Shown: in pieces, positions 1 through 6,589 of the stretch | Layout of the letters: the number at the start of each line of letters is the position of its first letter | Numbering within the stretch: the stretch's first letter is position 1 | Source of the DNA: CAMLHU01 sp031393795 | GTDB lineage: Bacteria; Gemmatimonadota; Gemmatimonadetes; Gemmatimonadales; GWC2-71-9 | Reading direction: 5' to 3' | NCBI GenBank assembly: GCA_031393795.1 | Contig: JANMWE010000313.1 | Location: 1-13,645, forward strand | Length of the DNA stretch: 13,645 bases | Notes under the pieces: model-generated | The model's database searches: none | Seen by the model: the letters and a program-made list of their open reading frames with translations, nothing else | Told to the model about the DNA's origin: nothing | Translations under genes and position numbers: made by a program

Positions 1-726
1 ATCGTGCATCCCGCCGAGCCGCATCCCGTCGAGGGTGCGGATCGCCATCGTGCGCCGGAGGTCGCCGCGATGGTCGGCCCAGCGGGAGAGGAGGAAGGTG
101 AGGGCCGCGGGGTGGGGGAACTTGGGGCCGCGCCCCCAGCCGCCGTAGGTCGGCTCGAAATTGCGCTCGAGCAGCGCTTCGGCCTGGAGCAGGAGCGCTT
201 CGGTGGGGTCGGCGGGGGCGAGCTCGTCGAGCGACTCGCGAACCACGTTGGTGATGGCGGCGGCCTGGGTGGTAACGCGATCGCGTTGCTCGGACCAGAT
301 CTTGAGGATGGAGGTCAGGGCCTGGCGGAAGGAATGCCGGCCCGGCAGGGGTAGCGGTGGGAAGTAGGTGCCACCATAGAAGACCTCACCGCCGGGAGTG
401 AGGAAGGCGGTGAGGGGCCAGCCGCCCACACCCGAGAGGGCCTGGACGGCGCGCTGGTAGCGGGCGTCGACATCGGGGCGTTCGTCGCGATCGACCTTGA
501 TGCAAACGAAGTTGTCGGAGAGCAGCTCGGCGATGGCGGGGTCTTCGTACGACTCGCCGTCCATCACGTGGCACCAGTGGCACCAGACCGCGCCGATGTC
601 GAGCAGGATCGGGCGGTCGAGCCGCGCCGCCTCCGCGAACGCTTCCGCGCTCCACGGCCACCAGGGTACTGGCTGGTGCGCGGCGCTTGTGAGGTAGGCG
701 GATGATGCTGAGGCCAGGCGATTCAT
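1..726 (-). CDS. DUF255 thioredoxin-like protein (YyaL/SSP411 family), C-terminus beyond window
   Basis: Partial gene; 242 N-terminal residues are visible and the reading frame is open at the window edge. Starting at ATG 726-724, the protein opens MNRLASASSAYLTSAAHQPV, followed by PWWPWSAEAF. This is the family's usual opening ('YL..HA.NPV.W.PW..EAF'), which supports the start. A thioredoxin-fold domain covers roughly residues 25-150, with the hallmark WCHWCHVM at 48-55 (CxxC cysteines C49 and C52). GGWPLTAFLTP (101-111) and FYGGTYFPP (116-124) follow, then GGWGRGPKFPHP (195-206), where the downstream glycosidase-like (six-hairpin) domain begins. Full-length members are about 600-700 aa, so roughly two thirds is missing here. 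The biochemical role is poorly established; the family is called thioredoxin domain-containing or N-acylglucosamine 2-epimerase-like. No signal peptide is evident and no strong ribosome-binding site precedes the ATG. It is separated from the upstream methyltransferase gene by a 160-bp gap holding a large inverted repeat. Confidence 0.9.
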   Translation of the reverse strand, partial: MNRLASASSAYLTSAAHQPVPWWPWSAEAFAEAARLDRPILLDIGAVWCHWCHVMDGESYEDPAIAELLSDNFVCIKVDRDERPDVDARYQRAVQALSGVGGWPLTAFLTPGGEVFYGGTYFPPLPLPGRHSFRQALTSILKIWSEQRDRVTTQAAAITNVVRESLDELAPADPTEALLLQAEALLERNFEPTYGGWGRGPKFPHPAALTFLLSRWADHRGDLRRTMAIRTLDGMRLGGMHD

Positions 727-761
727 CGGTCCAGAAGTTCTTGTGTATTGGTGAGTACAGC

Positions 762-873
762 GGGCGCGCGAACCCAGGAAGTACCGAACCCAAGATGGTC
801 AGTGCAAGTCGAGAACTCTCGGCAGATCAGGACGAGACCTCCTGGGTTCGGTCCCTCCTGGGTTTCCGCGCCC
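762..873. repeat. Large imperfect inverted repeat, 31-bp arms, 50-bp loop
   Basis: Arms at 762-792 and 843-873 pair at 27 of 31 positions, enclosing a 50-bp spacer (793-842). The innermost 22 positions pair at 20/22. Each arm holds two copies of an AACCCA/TGGGTT core about 16 bp apart. It fills most of the gap between the methyltransferase stop (887) and the DUF255 start (726), both on the minus strand, so a transcript crossing it could form a long hairpin. No U-tract follows, so a classical intrinsic terminator is not indicated. GAACCCAAGATG at 786-797 recurs exactly at 8469-8480, suggesting a dispersed repeat family. Confidence 0.75.
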
Positions 874-886
874 TGCCACGCTCGTG

Positions 887-1690
887 TTATTTCGTCCCGC
901 TCACCATCAACGCCTCGCGCGGCCAATGGACCGAGCCGTCGGACTTCGTGGACCGCCCGAAGTACTCGATCATCTCCTTGTCCATCTTCTTCTGCGCCGT
1001 CGCATCAAGCTTTTCGTACGCCACCGCCACCCGACCGGAGGCGACCCGGAGCCGGGCCCAGGCCTCGCTCGCACCTGGCGCGGTGAAGGGGACGTCGATG
1101 GGCTGGAAGTCGAGGTAACCGAACCACTCCCCGAACCACTTCCGCGCCTTCTCCCGTTCACCCCAGTCGTACGGATCGAATCCCTGTTCCGGGCGAGGGA
1201 TGTGACGGAAGACCGTTTCGTAATATGCGCCCATGTTCCCGGAGCGCGGCCAGGTCAGTATCCCGGCGCGTCCTCCCGGCACGAGCGCGCGATGCATCTC
1301 GGCCATCGCCAACCGCGGGGTCGGGGCGAAGATGACCCCGAAAGCGCTGGCGGCCACCTCGAAGGATTCGCTCAGGACCGGGAGCGCGGTCGCATCCCCC
1401 TCGATGAACTCGACCAGCCCCTGGCCCGCCCCTTCGCGCTGGGCGAGAGCCACCATCTCGGCGGAAAAATCGACGCCGGTGACCTGGGCGGCCCCGAGAC
1501 GCGCCGCCTCCAGGGCGAGCGTGCCGGGTCCGCACCCGATGTCGAGCACCCGGTCGCCCGGTCCGACCCGCAGCACGTCACACAACGCTCGCGCGGCCGG
1601 CCGCAGCCCGGGAGCAAGATGCGTGAGATAGTTGCGCGCCACGTGGGACCAGGCGGCGGAGGGGGGTGGTGCGGACGGAGGCAGGGTCAC
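887..1690 (-). CDS. Class I SAM-dependent methyltransferase (UbiE/Methyltransf_11 type)
   Basis: 267 aa starting at GTG (1690-1688). A Rossmann-fold methyltransferase domain is clear: motif I VLDIGCGPG at 48-56 (SAM glycine loop), acidic end of strand 2 in VDFSAEMV at 73-80, GDA at 98-100 (adenine side), and the post-motif LVPGGRAGI at 137-144. The N-terminal AWSHVARNYLTHLAP (13-27) matches the usual 'W..vA..Y..hlaP' lead-in, so the long start is preferred to the in-frame GTG at residue 16-17. The C-terminal third (about 150-267), rich in aromatic and charged residues, should form the substrate pocket, but the substrate cannot be read from sequence; small molecules (quinones, phenolics, lipids) are typical for this group. 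The gene lies 74 bp downstream of nth. A tandem-repeat arm ends only 10 bp above its GTG, which may affect translation initiation. No good ribosome-binding site is visible. Confidence 0.88.
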   Translation of the reverse strand: MTLPPSAPPPSAAWSHVARNYLTHLAPGLRPAARALCDVLRVGPGDRVLDIGCGPGTLALEAARLGAAQVTGVDFSAEMVALAQREGAGQGLVEFIEGDATALPVLSESFEVAASAFGVIFAPTPRLAMAEMHRALVPGGRAGILTWPRSGNMGAYYETVFRHIPRPEQGFDPYDWGEREKARKWFGEWFGYLDFQPIDVPFTAPGASEAWARLRVASGRVAVAYEKLDATAQKKMDKEMIEYFGRSTKSDGSVHWPREALMVSGTK

Positions 1691-1700
1691 AATGAGGAGG

Positions 1701-1809
1701 GTGCGAAGTCCGAGGTGCGAGGTCCGGGGTGTCGTTGGCGAAGTTCAACCTATCACCGGGAAGATCACTTCGCTCCTGCTCCCCGGACTTCGGACCTCGG
1801 ACTTCGGAC
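1701..1809. repeat. Inverted pair of 7-nt tandem repeat arrays (29-bp arms, 51-bp loop)
   Basis: Left arm 1701-1729 and right arm 1781-1809 pair at 26 of 29 positions around a 51-bp spacer. Each arm is about four tandem heptamers of the type GTGCGAA / GTCCGAG / GTGCGAG on the plus strand (left) and their complements such as CGGACTT and CGGACCT (right). The left arm lies in the gap upstream of the methyltransferase GTG; the right arm lies inside the 3' end of nth, where it encodes the enzyme's tail. On the minus-strand transcript this would fold into a strong hairpin spanning the nth stop codon (1767-1765). Related heptamers occur at 6134-6161, 6590-6620 and 6646-6676. Confidence 0.8.
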
Positions 1810-2526
1810 ATCCGATGAAGGGCAGATCTCCGCCAGCACACACTCGCCGCACTTCGGCCGGTTGGCGATGCAGACGGCGCGGCCGTGGGTGATGAGGAGA
1901 TGGGAGACCAACGTCCACTCCTTCTGCGGGATGAGCGCCATCAGGTCGCGCTCGATCTTCACGGCATCGGTGTGCCGGGTGAGCTTGAGGAGACGCGTCA
2001 GCCGGATGACGTGCGTGTCGACCGTGACGCCGGCGTTGATCTTGAACCAGTTCCCCAGCACCACGTTGGCGGTCTTCCGGCCCACGCCGGGGAGATGGTG
2101 GAGCGCTTCCATGGTATCAGGCACCTCGCCGCCGTGCTCGACGACGAGGGCCTGGGCCATCGCGATCAAGTTCTTCGCCTTGTTCCGGAAAAATCCGGTG
2201 GACCGGATGATCTCCTCCACCTCCCCCTGCCGCGCCGCTGCCAGCGCGCTCGGCGTCGGGTAGCGCGTGAAGAGCGCCGGGGTCACGAGGTTGACCCGGA
2301 TGTCGGTGCATTGCGCCGAGAGAATGGTGGCCGCGAGGAGCTCGAAGGCGCTGCGGGAGTCGAGCGCGCACGTGGCGCCGGGATAGGCGCGCTTGAGGAG
2401 CGCGAGGACGGCGAGGGCACGTTCGTGCGTGACCTCTGCGGCCGTGCTCCTCGCACGGACACCCTCTCCCCCTTTCCCTCTCTCCCTGTCGGGAGAGGGG
2501 GGACGCACGGCTGGCTTCTTATTCAT
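1765..2526 (-). CDS. nth: Endonuclease III (DNA glycosylase/AP lyase, 4Fe-4S)
   Basis: 253 aa. It excises oxidised pyrimidines and nicks abasic sites in base excision repair. The helix-hairpin-helix LPGVGRKTA is at 145-153, with catalytic lysine K151; the catalytic aspartate is D170 in VDTHV. Four cysteines C219-x6-C226-x2-C229-x5-C235 form the [4Fe-4S] ligand set. The conserved ILSAQCTD is at 68-75. The core matches the roughly 211-aa E. coli enzyme, with two odd additions. The N-terminal ~28 residues (PPSPDRERGKGGEG and neighbours) are encoded by a hairpin-forming low-complexity stretch. The last ~15 residues (DVRSPRSEVRGAGAK) are encoded by the heptamer repeat array. The start ATG overlaps the upstream PolX stop (ATGA), indicating translational coupling and supporting this start; no other usable in-frame start is evident before the core. 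Confidence 0.95.
   Translation of the reverse strand: MNKKPAVRPPSPDRERGKGGEGVRARSTAAEVTHERALAVLALLKRAYPGATCALDSRSAFELLAATILSAQCTDIRVNLVTPALFTRYPTPSALAAARQGEVEEIIRSTGFFRNKAKNLIAMAQALVVEHGGEVPDTMEALHHLPGVGRKTANVVLGNWFKINAGVTVDTHVIRLTRLLKLTRHTDAVKIERDLMALIPQKEWTLVSHLLITHGRAVCIANRPKCGECVLAEICPSSDVRSPRSEVRGAGAK
2480..2497. repeat. Short perfect hairpin in pyrimidine-rich stretch inside nth 5' end
   Basis: CTCTCCC (2480-2486) and GGGAGAG (2491-2497) form a 7-bp perfect stem with a 4-nt loop, within a C/T-rich tract starting about 2461. It encodes the low-complexity N-terminal extension of Nth (around residues 10-22). It resembles the short palindromic spacer sequences often found between genes, and may be an intergenic element captured into the reading frame. 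Confidence 0.5.
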
Positions 2527-4241
2527 ATGCGAGACCGGGCCACGGCCAGGAACTCGTCGGCGCTGAGGCAGTTGAGCACCTCGCCTTTGGTGAGCCCCCC
2601 TTTGCGGGCGATGCCGACGCCGAACTCCATGTTCCGGATCCCGGCGGTGTTGTGGGCGTCGGCGCCGAGGGAGATCCGGACGCCGGCCTTCCGGGCGGCG
2701 GGGAGGACGCGCCAGTCGAGGTCGAGGCGCTGGGGGTCGGCGTTGATCTCGATCGCCACGCCGCGTTGTCCCGCCACCTCGAAGATCCGGTCCTGGTCGA
2801 GCTGGTACGCCTCGCGCGAGAGCAGGAGCCGGCCGGTGAGGTGGCCGAGGATGGTGAGGTGCGGGTTCTCCATGGCGCGGCAGATGCGCGCGGTCATCTC
2901 GTCGCGCGCCATCCCGAAGCGGCTGTGGATCGAGGCGATGACGAAGTCGAGCCGGCCGAGCACCGCATCGTCGTAGTCCACCGCGCCGTCCTGCAGGATG
3001 TCGGCCTCGATCCCCTTCAGGATGCGGATCCCGCTGAGCTTGGCGTTGAGCCGGTCCACCTCGTCGGCCTGACGCTGCAGGTCGTCGGGGGAGAGGCCGC
3101 CGGCATACGCGGCCGCCTGGCTGTGATCGGTGAGCCCGACCCAGCGGTATCCCGCCTCTTTGCAGGCGAGGGCGAGCTCCTCGATGGTGGTACCGCCGTC
3201 GCTGTAATCCGAGTGACAGTGGAGCATCCCCTGCAGGTCGCCCCGTTCGATGAGCGTCGGCAGGGTGCCGGCCGCGGCGCGCGCCACTTCGTCTCCCCCT
3301 TCGCGCAGTTCGGGAGGGATGGACCCCAGCCCGAGCGCCGCGTAGATCGCCGCCTCGTCAGGCGTGGGGATGAAGGCCGATCCTTTCCAGAGCGCGGTGG
3401 CGTCGAAGGAGTGACCGACCGACTTGGCGTGAGCGGCGAGCTTCGCGAGATGGGCCTCGCTCCCGGTGGTGCGGAGCAGCACCGCACCCGCGTTGGCGGG
3501 TGCGGTCACGACCACGCGCGCCGCCCCCGCACCCGCGAACCGGAGCGTCACCTGGCGCTCGTCGCGCCCGCTGAACTCGCTCACGCCGGGGAGCCTCGTC
3601 AGCCGCTCGAAGAGCTCGGCCGGAGGCACGTCGGCCACGACGACGAGGACGAGCTCACGCACGACCTCGGAGCGGCGGCGCACTTCCCCGCTCACCTCGA
3701 CCCGCACCACTCCCGGGAGCGCCGCGAGCGCGCGGGCGAGGGTCTCCGCTTCATCGCGGGCGTGATGTGCGAGGCGGAACCCGCTCGCCTCCCGGAGGAA
3801 GGTGATCCCTTTGAGGATGTTCTCCGCGGTCTTGGCGCCGAAGCGCGGGAGCTTGGCGAGGGCGCCGTCGCGCGCGGCCTCCTCGAGCTCGGCGATGGTC
3901 TCGATGTGCAGGGTCTCGCGGATCTGCCGGACCTTGGCGACGCCGAGCCCGGAGATCTGGAGCATCTCGATGAGGCCGGGGGGGACCTGCGCCTGCAGCT
4001 CCTCGAGCACCGTGCTGCGGCCGGTCTTCACCAGCTCGTGCACGATCTGCAGCGTCGCGGGGCCCACGCCCTTGGTGCCCGCGAGCGATCCGTCCGCCAG
4101 CGCTTCCTCAAGCGTACCCGGGAGCCCGTTGAGCGCGCGCTCGGCCGCGGTGAACGCGCGCACGCGGAAGGGATTCTCCCCCTTCAGCTCCAGGAGCGCG
4201 GCGATCCGCTCGAACGCCTTGGCGACGGCCTTCTTATCCAT
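2523..4241 (-). CDS. polX: PolX-family protein with PHP domain; polymerase site apparently dead
   Basis: 572 aa from ATG 4241-4239, chosen because GGAG lies 5 nt upstream and it overlaps the preceding stop by 8 bp; a longer in-frame start at 4310 lies inside the upstream gene. Residues 1-150 carry three helix-hairpin-helix-like segments (GTKGVGP 55-61, SGLGVAK 97-103, LPRFGAKTAE 131-140), which bind DNA. The polymerase nucleotidyltransferase core follows (about 155-310), but the usual 'GS.RR...tvGDlDiLv' reads SGEVRRRSEVVRELVLVVV (184-202). Both metal aspartates are missing, and the third ('vDLRvv') also appears replaced (ARVVVTA, 241-247). The PHP domain (about 335-572) looks intact: H341, H343, D348, H373, E412, H439, H467, D528 and H530 are all in expected motifs (HCHSDYSDG, LTDHS, GIEADIL, ASIHS, LGHLTGR, GADAHN). 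It is therefore likely a metal-dependent 3'-5' exonuclease or phosphoesterase in DNA repair, coupled to nth by ATGA. The protein was identified by motifs; the loss of polymerase activity is inferred. Confidence 0.92.
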   Translation of the reverse strand: MDKKAVAKAFERIAALLELKGENPFRVRAFTAAERALNGLPGTLEEALADGSLAGTKGVGPATLQIVHELVKTGRSTVLEELQAQVPPGLIEMLQISGLGVAKVRQIRETLHIETIAELEEAARDGALAKLPRFGAKTAENILKGITFLREASGFRLAHHARDEAETLARALAALPGVVRVEVSGEVRRRSEVVRELVLVVVADVPPAELFERLTRLPGVSEFSGRDERQVTLRFAGAGAARVVVTAPANAGAVLLRTTGSEAHLAKLAAHAKSVGHSFDATALWKGSAFIPTPDEAAIYAALGLGSIPPELREGGDEVARAAAGTLPTLIERGDLQGMLHCHSDYSDGGTTIEELALACKEAGYRWVGLTDHSQAAAYAGGLSPDDLQRQADEVDRLNAKLSGIRILKGIEADILQDGAVDYDDAVLGRLDFVIASIHSRFGMARDEMTARICRAMENPHLTILGHLTGRLLLSREAYQLDQDRIFEVAGQRGVAIEINADPQRLDLDWRVLPAARKAGVRISLGADAHNTAGIRNMEFGVGIARKGGLTKGEVLNCLSADEFLAVARSRI

Positions 4242-4848
4242 GCGCACTCCAGGCGAGGGCGAGCAACTCGTCGGGCCCGGCCACGGAACGGAGCCCCGCC
4301 GCGGCCCCACCGTCCATCAAGGGAGCGTACGGGGCCGACCCATCGGCCCTCGGCGCCAGCGGTCCCGGCGCTTTCCCCGCGACCTCGGCCACGCTGAACC
4401 CGGGCCGCTCGGGGTGCATCCCGAAGATCGCGAGCGCGCGGATCCCGTCGTGCCAGGGGTGGACGAAGAAGCCATCGAGCGGTTCGTGCGGTGCGTCGGG
4501 CTCGAGCTGGCCCCAATAGAGGTGGCTGGGGAGCTGGAGGTAGACGGGGCGCATAGGCGCGTGAGGCGCGTGAGACGGTTGCGCGGTGTCACTCGGAGTC
4601 ACGAAGTGTGAACCCGCGTCCCAGAAAAGAAAGGAGTGCTGCAGCACCGCGATGAACTCGTGCAGTGACTCGGGTGGTGCGTCCTCCGGCACCAGGTCGC
4701 GCAGGAATTCGGTCACCGCCCGGTCGAGCACGAAGGCGTCCCGGCCGGCGGGATCGATCCCCGCCCCCGCCAGCGACGCCTTGAGCGCCGGGAATCGCTC
4801 CTCGGCCAGCTCCCCGAAGACCAGCGCGAACGGCGTCGTCCGGCTCAC
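4234..4848 (-). CDS. Conserved-looking protein of unknown function (204 aa)
   Basis: The start is GTG 4848-4846, overlapping the hydrolase stop by GTGA; the stop TAA overlaps the polX ATG. Both junctions suit translational coupling and fix the reading frame. I do not recognise a family. The protein looks soluble, with no signal peptide or membrane span. The N-terminal half is helical and acidic (FGELAEERFPALKASL, then AVTEFLRDLVPEDAPPESLHEFIAVLQHSFLFWDAG at about 45-79). The C-terminal half is rich in P, H, W and Y (LYWGQLEPD, GFFVHPWHDGIRALAIFGMHPERPGFS, about 110-152), with several histidines that could bind metal, though no known motif is seen. Residues 92-98 (SHAPHAP) are encoded by a small 9-nt tandem repeat. 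Its position between a hydrolase and the PolX/nth pair gives no clear clue to function. Confidence 0.75.
   Translation of the reverse strand: MSRTTPFALVFGELAEERFPALKASLAGAGIDPAGRDAFVLDRAVTEFLRDLVPEDAPPESLHEFIAVLQHSFLFWDAGSHFVTPSDTAQPSHAPHAPMRPVYLQLPSHLYWGQLEPDAPHEPLDGFFVHPWHDGIRALAIFGMHPERPGFSVAEVAGKAPGPLAPRADGSAPYAPLMDGGAAAGLRSVAGPDELLALAWSAHG
4548..4573. repeat. 9-nt tandem repeat inside a coding region
   Basis: GGCGCGTGA occurs twice in perfect tandem (4556-4564 and 4565-4573), preceded by a degenerate copy GGCGCATA (4548-4555). The period is a multiple of three, so it stays in frame and encodes the His-Ala-Pro repeat in the unknown 204-aa protein. Confidence 0.6.
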
Positions 4849-5708
4849 GCGCGGCCTGTCTTCGGCAGGAAGGCGTCGAGCACGCGCACGAAGGTCTCCT
4901 TCCCTTCGATGTACGGCACGTGGCCGCAGTCGGGGATGAGGGTGAACGGCGCGCGCAGGCACTCCGCGGCCTCTTCCGCGGTCTCCCACGGGATCACGTC
5001 GTCCTTGCCGTGCAGGACCACGGCAGGGACTTCGAGTTTCTGCAGGGCGGGCCGGAGGTCGTAGTCACCCAGCGACTCCCAGATCCCTTTCTGGACCCGC
5101 TCCACCAGGCGGAAGCCGCCGAGCTCGGAGACCCTGGCGGGATCCTTGAAATAGGCGATCACGGCAAGCTCGAAGATCCGGCGCTGGTACGCAGTGATGT
5201 CGCGGCTTTTGAGGTCGGACTCGCGCAGCTTCCGCCGCTCTTCCTGCGCCCACGGACCATTGGTGATCTCGGCGTAGCGGCGCTCGTACTCGATCCGCCC
5301 CGCGCGCCAGGCCGGAGCCGGAGAGACGAGGGCCAGCCGAGCGACGGAGGAGGGATGCGTGATGGTATAGAGCATCGCCAGGAGCCCGCCCCACGAATAG
5401 CCCACAAGGTCGAGCGGGTGGTCGCCCCAGAGTTCCTTGAGCGCGTGCAGGTCGGCCACCTGTTCCTGCCAGCCGACCGGCACATCGCGTCCTACGGCGC
5501 TCCGACCACCGCCCCGCTGGTCGTAGTAGGTGAGCTCCCGCCCGCCGGCCAAGGCGTCGCAGCCGGGAAGGAGATAGTCGTGGCTCGCGCCGGGGCCGCC
5601 GTGGAGGATCACGACCGGCGGCCCCTCGCCGGTGCGGCGCTCGAAGAGGGTGACGCCGTTGACCTCCCGTTCGAAGGTACGCTCAGCCACAGGCGATTCG
5701 GAGTTCAT
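4845..5708 (-). CDS. Alpha/beta hydrolase, proline iminopeptidase-like (S33)
   Basis: 287 aa, single alpha/beta-hydrolase domain. HGGPG at 36-40 forms the oxyanion hole as in proline iminopeptidases, and YDQRGGGRS (62-70) is the matching strand-4 motif. The nucleophile elbow is GYSWGG (103-108) with S105. The acid is probably D237 (HGKDDVIP, 233-240) and the base H263 (CGHVPYIE). A helical cap covers about 135-215. It probably cleaves an N-terminal proline or other small amide/ester; the exact substrate is not readable, and GYSWGG differs from the usual GGSWG of true Pip enzymes. No signal peptide, so cytoplasmic. The ATG at 5708 gives a 26-bp overlap with the upstream deacetylase; an in-frame GTG at 5690 would give an 8-bp overlap and is a plausible alternative start. 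The stop overlaps the next gene's GTG (GTGA). Confidence 0.9.
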   Translation of the reverse strand: MNSESPVAERTFEREVNGVTLFERRTGEGPPVVILHGGPGASHDYLLPGCDALAGGRELTYYDQRGGGRSAVGRDVPVGWQEQVADLHALKELWGDHPLDLVGYSWGGLLAMLYTITHPSSVARLALVSPAPAWRAGRIEYERRYAEITNGPWAQEERRKLRESDLKSRDITAYQRRIFELAVIAYFKDPARVSELGGFRLVERVQKGIWESLGDYDLRPALQKLEVPAVVLHGKDDVIPWETAEEAAECLRAPFTLIPDCGHVPYIEGKETFVRVLDAFLPKTGRA

Positions 5709-6582
5709 GGACCGAGGTGGCGTGGATCTCGGCGATGTCGGCGAGGTCAGGGGCGTAGCCGCCGCTCATGGCCAGGACGACAGGGAGCCCGCGCTGGCGG
5801 CAGGCGGCGAAGACGGCGCGGTCACGACGGGCCAGCCCTTCCTTGGAGAGCTGCAGGCGGCCGAAGCGGTCGCCGGCGTAGGGATCGCTCCCGGCGAGGT
5901 AGAAGACCAGGTCTGCGCGCGCCTCGTCCAGCACCTCGTCCAGGTGCCGGTCGAGGAGGGCGAGGTACTCGCGGTCGCCGGTGCCGTCGTCGAGCTCCAC
6001 ATCGCGCGAGCTCCGTTCCTTCTTGAAGGGGAAATTCTTCGCCCCGTGCATCGAGAAGGTGAAGGTGTCGGGATCGTCGGCGAAGATGGCCGCGGTGCCG
6101 TTCCCCTGATGTACATCCAGATCCACGACCGCGGTGCGAAGTGCGAGGTGCGAAGTGCGGAGGGTCTTGATCGCGACGGCCACATCGTTGAAGCAACAGA
6201 ACCCTTCGCCGTGATCGGGGAAGGCGTGGTGGGTGCCGCCGGCGAGCGTGGCCCCGGCGCCGTCGCGGAGCGCGTCGCGCGCCGCCTCGACCGTGGCCTG
6301 GACGGTGCGGGTGGAGCGCTCGAGCAGCCCCTCGCTCCAGGGAAAGCCGAGTCGGCGCTGGTCGGGCTCCGAGAGGGTGCCCTGTGCCATCGCATCGAGG
6401 TACCGCTCGGTATGGACGCGCGCGAGGTCGCCGCGCGGGCATCGCTCGGGCGCGAGCACTTCCTTCCGCATCAGGGTCCCGCGCGCGACGACCGCGTCCC
6501 GGATCATCCGGTATTTCCGGGCAGGAAAACGATGCCCCTCCGGAAGCGGGACGTCGTAGTCGGCGGAACTCCATGCGCGCAT
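5683..6582 (-). CDS. Histone deacetylase-like amidohydrolase (class II HDAC/AcuC superfamily)
   Basis: 299 aa, the full length of the bacterial HDAC-like family (zinc amidohydrolases removing acetyl groups from lysine, polyamines or small amides). Catalytic features: GGTHHAFPDHGEGFCCFND at 115-133 with tandem histidines H118/H119; zinc ligands D156 and H158 in VVDLDVHQGNG (152-162); third ligand D233 in GSDPYAGD; and transition-state tyrosine Y276 in MSGGYAPD. Residues 141-150 (LRTSHLALRT), directly before the zinc strand, are encoded by four tandem heptamers of the same family that fills the upstream gap. The overall spacing here seems normal, so the array has replaced rather than lengthened the linker. 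The ATG at 6582 lacks a good ribosome-binding site, and the heptamer inverted repeat ends 8 bp upstream. Cytoplasmic. It heads the overlapping run to nth, which suggests cotranscription but no obvious shared pathway. Confidence 0.92.
   Translation of the reverse strand: MRAWSSADYDVPLPEGHRFPARKYRMIRDAVVARGTLMRKEVLAPERCPRGDLARVHTERYLDAMAQGTLSEPDQRRLGFPWSEGLLERSTRTVQATVEAARDALRDGAGATLAGGTHHAFPDHGEGFCCFNDVAVAIKTLRTSHLALRTAVVDLDVHQGNGTAAIFADDPDTFTFSMHGAKNFPFKKERSSRDVELDDGTGDREYLALLDRHLDEVLDEARADLVFYLAGSDPYAGDRFGRLQLSKEGLARRDRAVFAACRQRGLPVVLAMSGGYAPDLADIAEIHATSVHELRIACG
6134..6161. repeat. Four tandem heptamers within the deacetylase gene
   Basis: GTGCGAA, GTGCGAG, GTGCGAA and GTGCGGA lie head to tail at 6134-6140, 6141-6147, 6148-6154 and 6155-6161. 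They match the left arm of the 1701-1809 element closely (GTGCGAA there too). They encode residues about 141-150 of the deacetylase on the opposite strand. Confidence 0.75.
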
Positions 6583-6589
6583 ATGCAGC

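Noticed and set aside
386..793. 135-codon minus-strand frame over the DUF255 gene
   Set aside because: It is a frame-shifted reading of the DUF255 gene; the adjacent frame carries the WCHWCHVM motif and the correct start.
762..873. Intrinsic terminator between the methyltransferase and DUF255 genes
   Set aside because: The arms are long and the 50-bp loop is large, with no T-tract after the stem in the transcript direction; it fits a repeat element better.
884..2263. 459-codon open frame on the plus strand
   Set aside because: Antisense to the methyltransferase and nth, and part of it is translated repeat DNA.
2652..4397. 581-codon open frame on the plus strand
   Set aside because: Antisense to polX, whose PHP and HhH motifs are unambiguous; the plus-strand product shows no recognisable motif.
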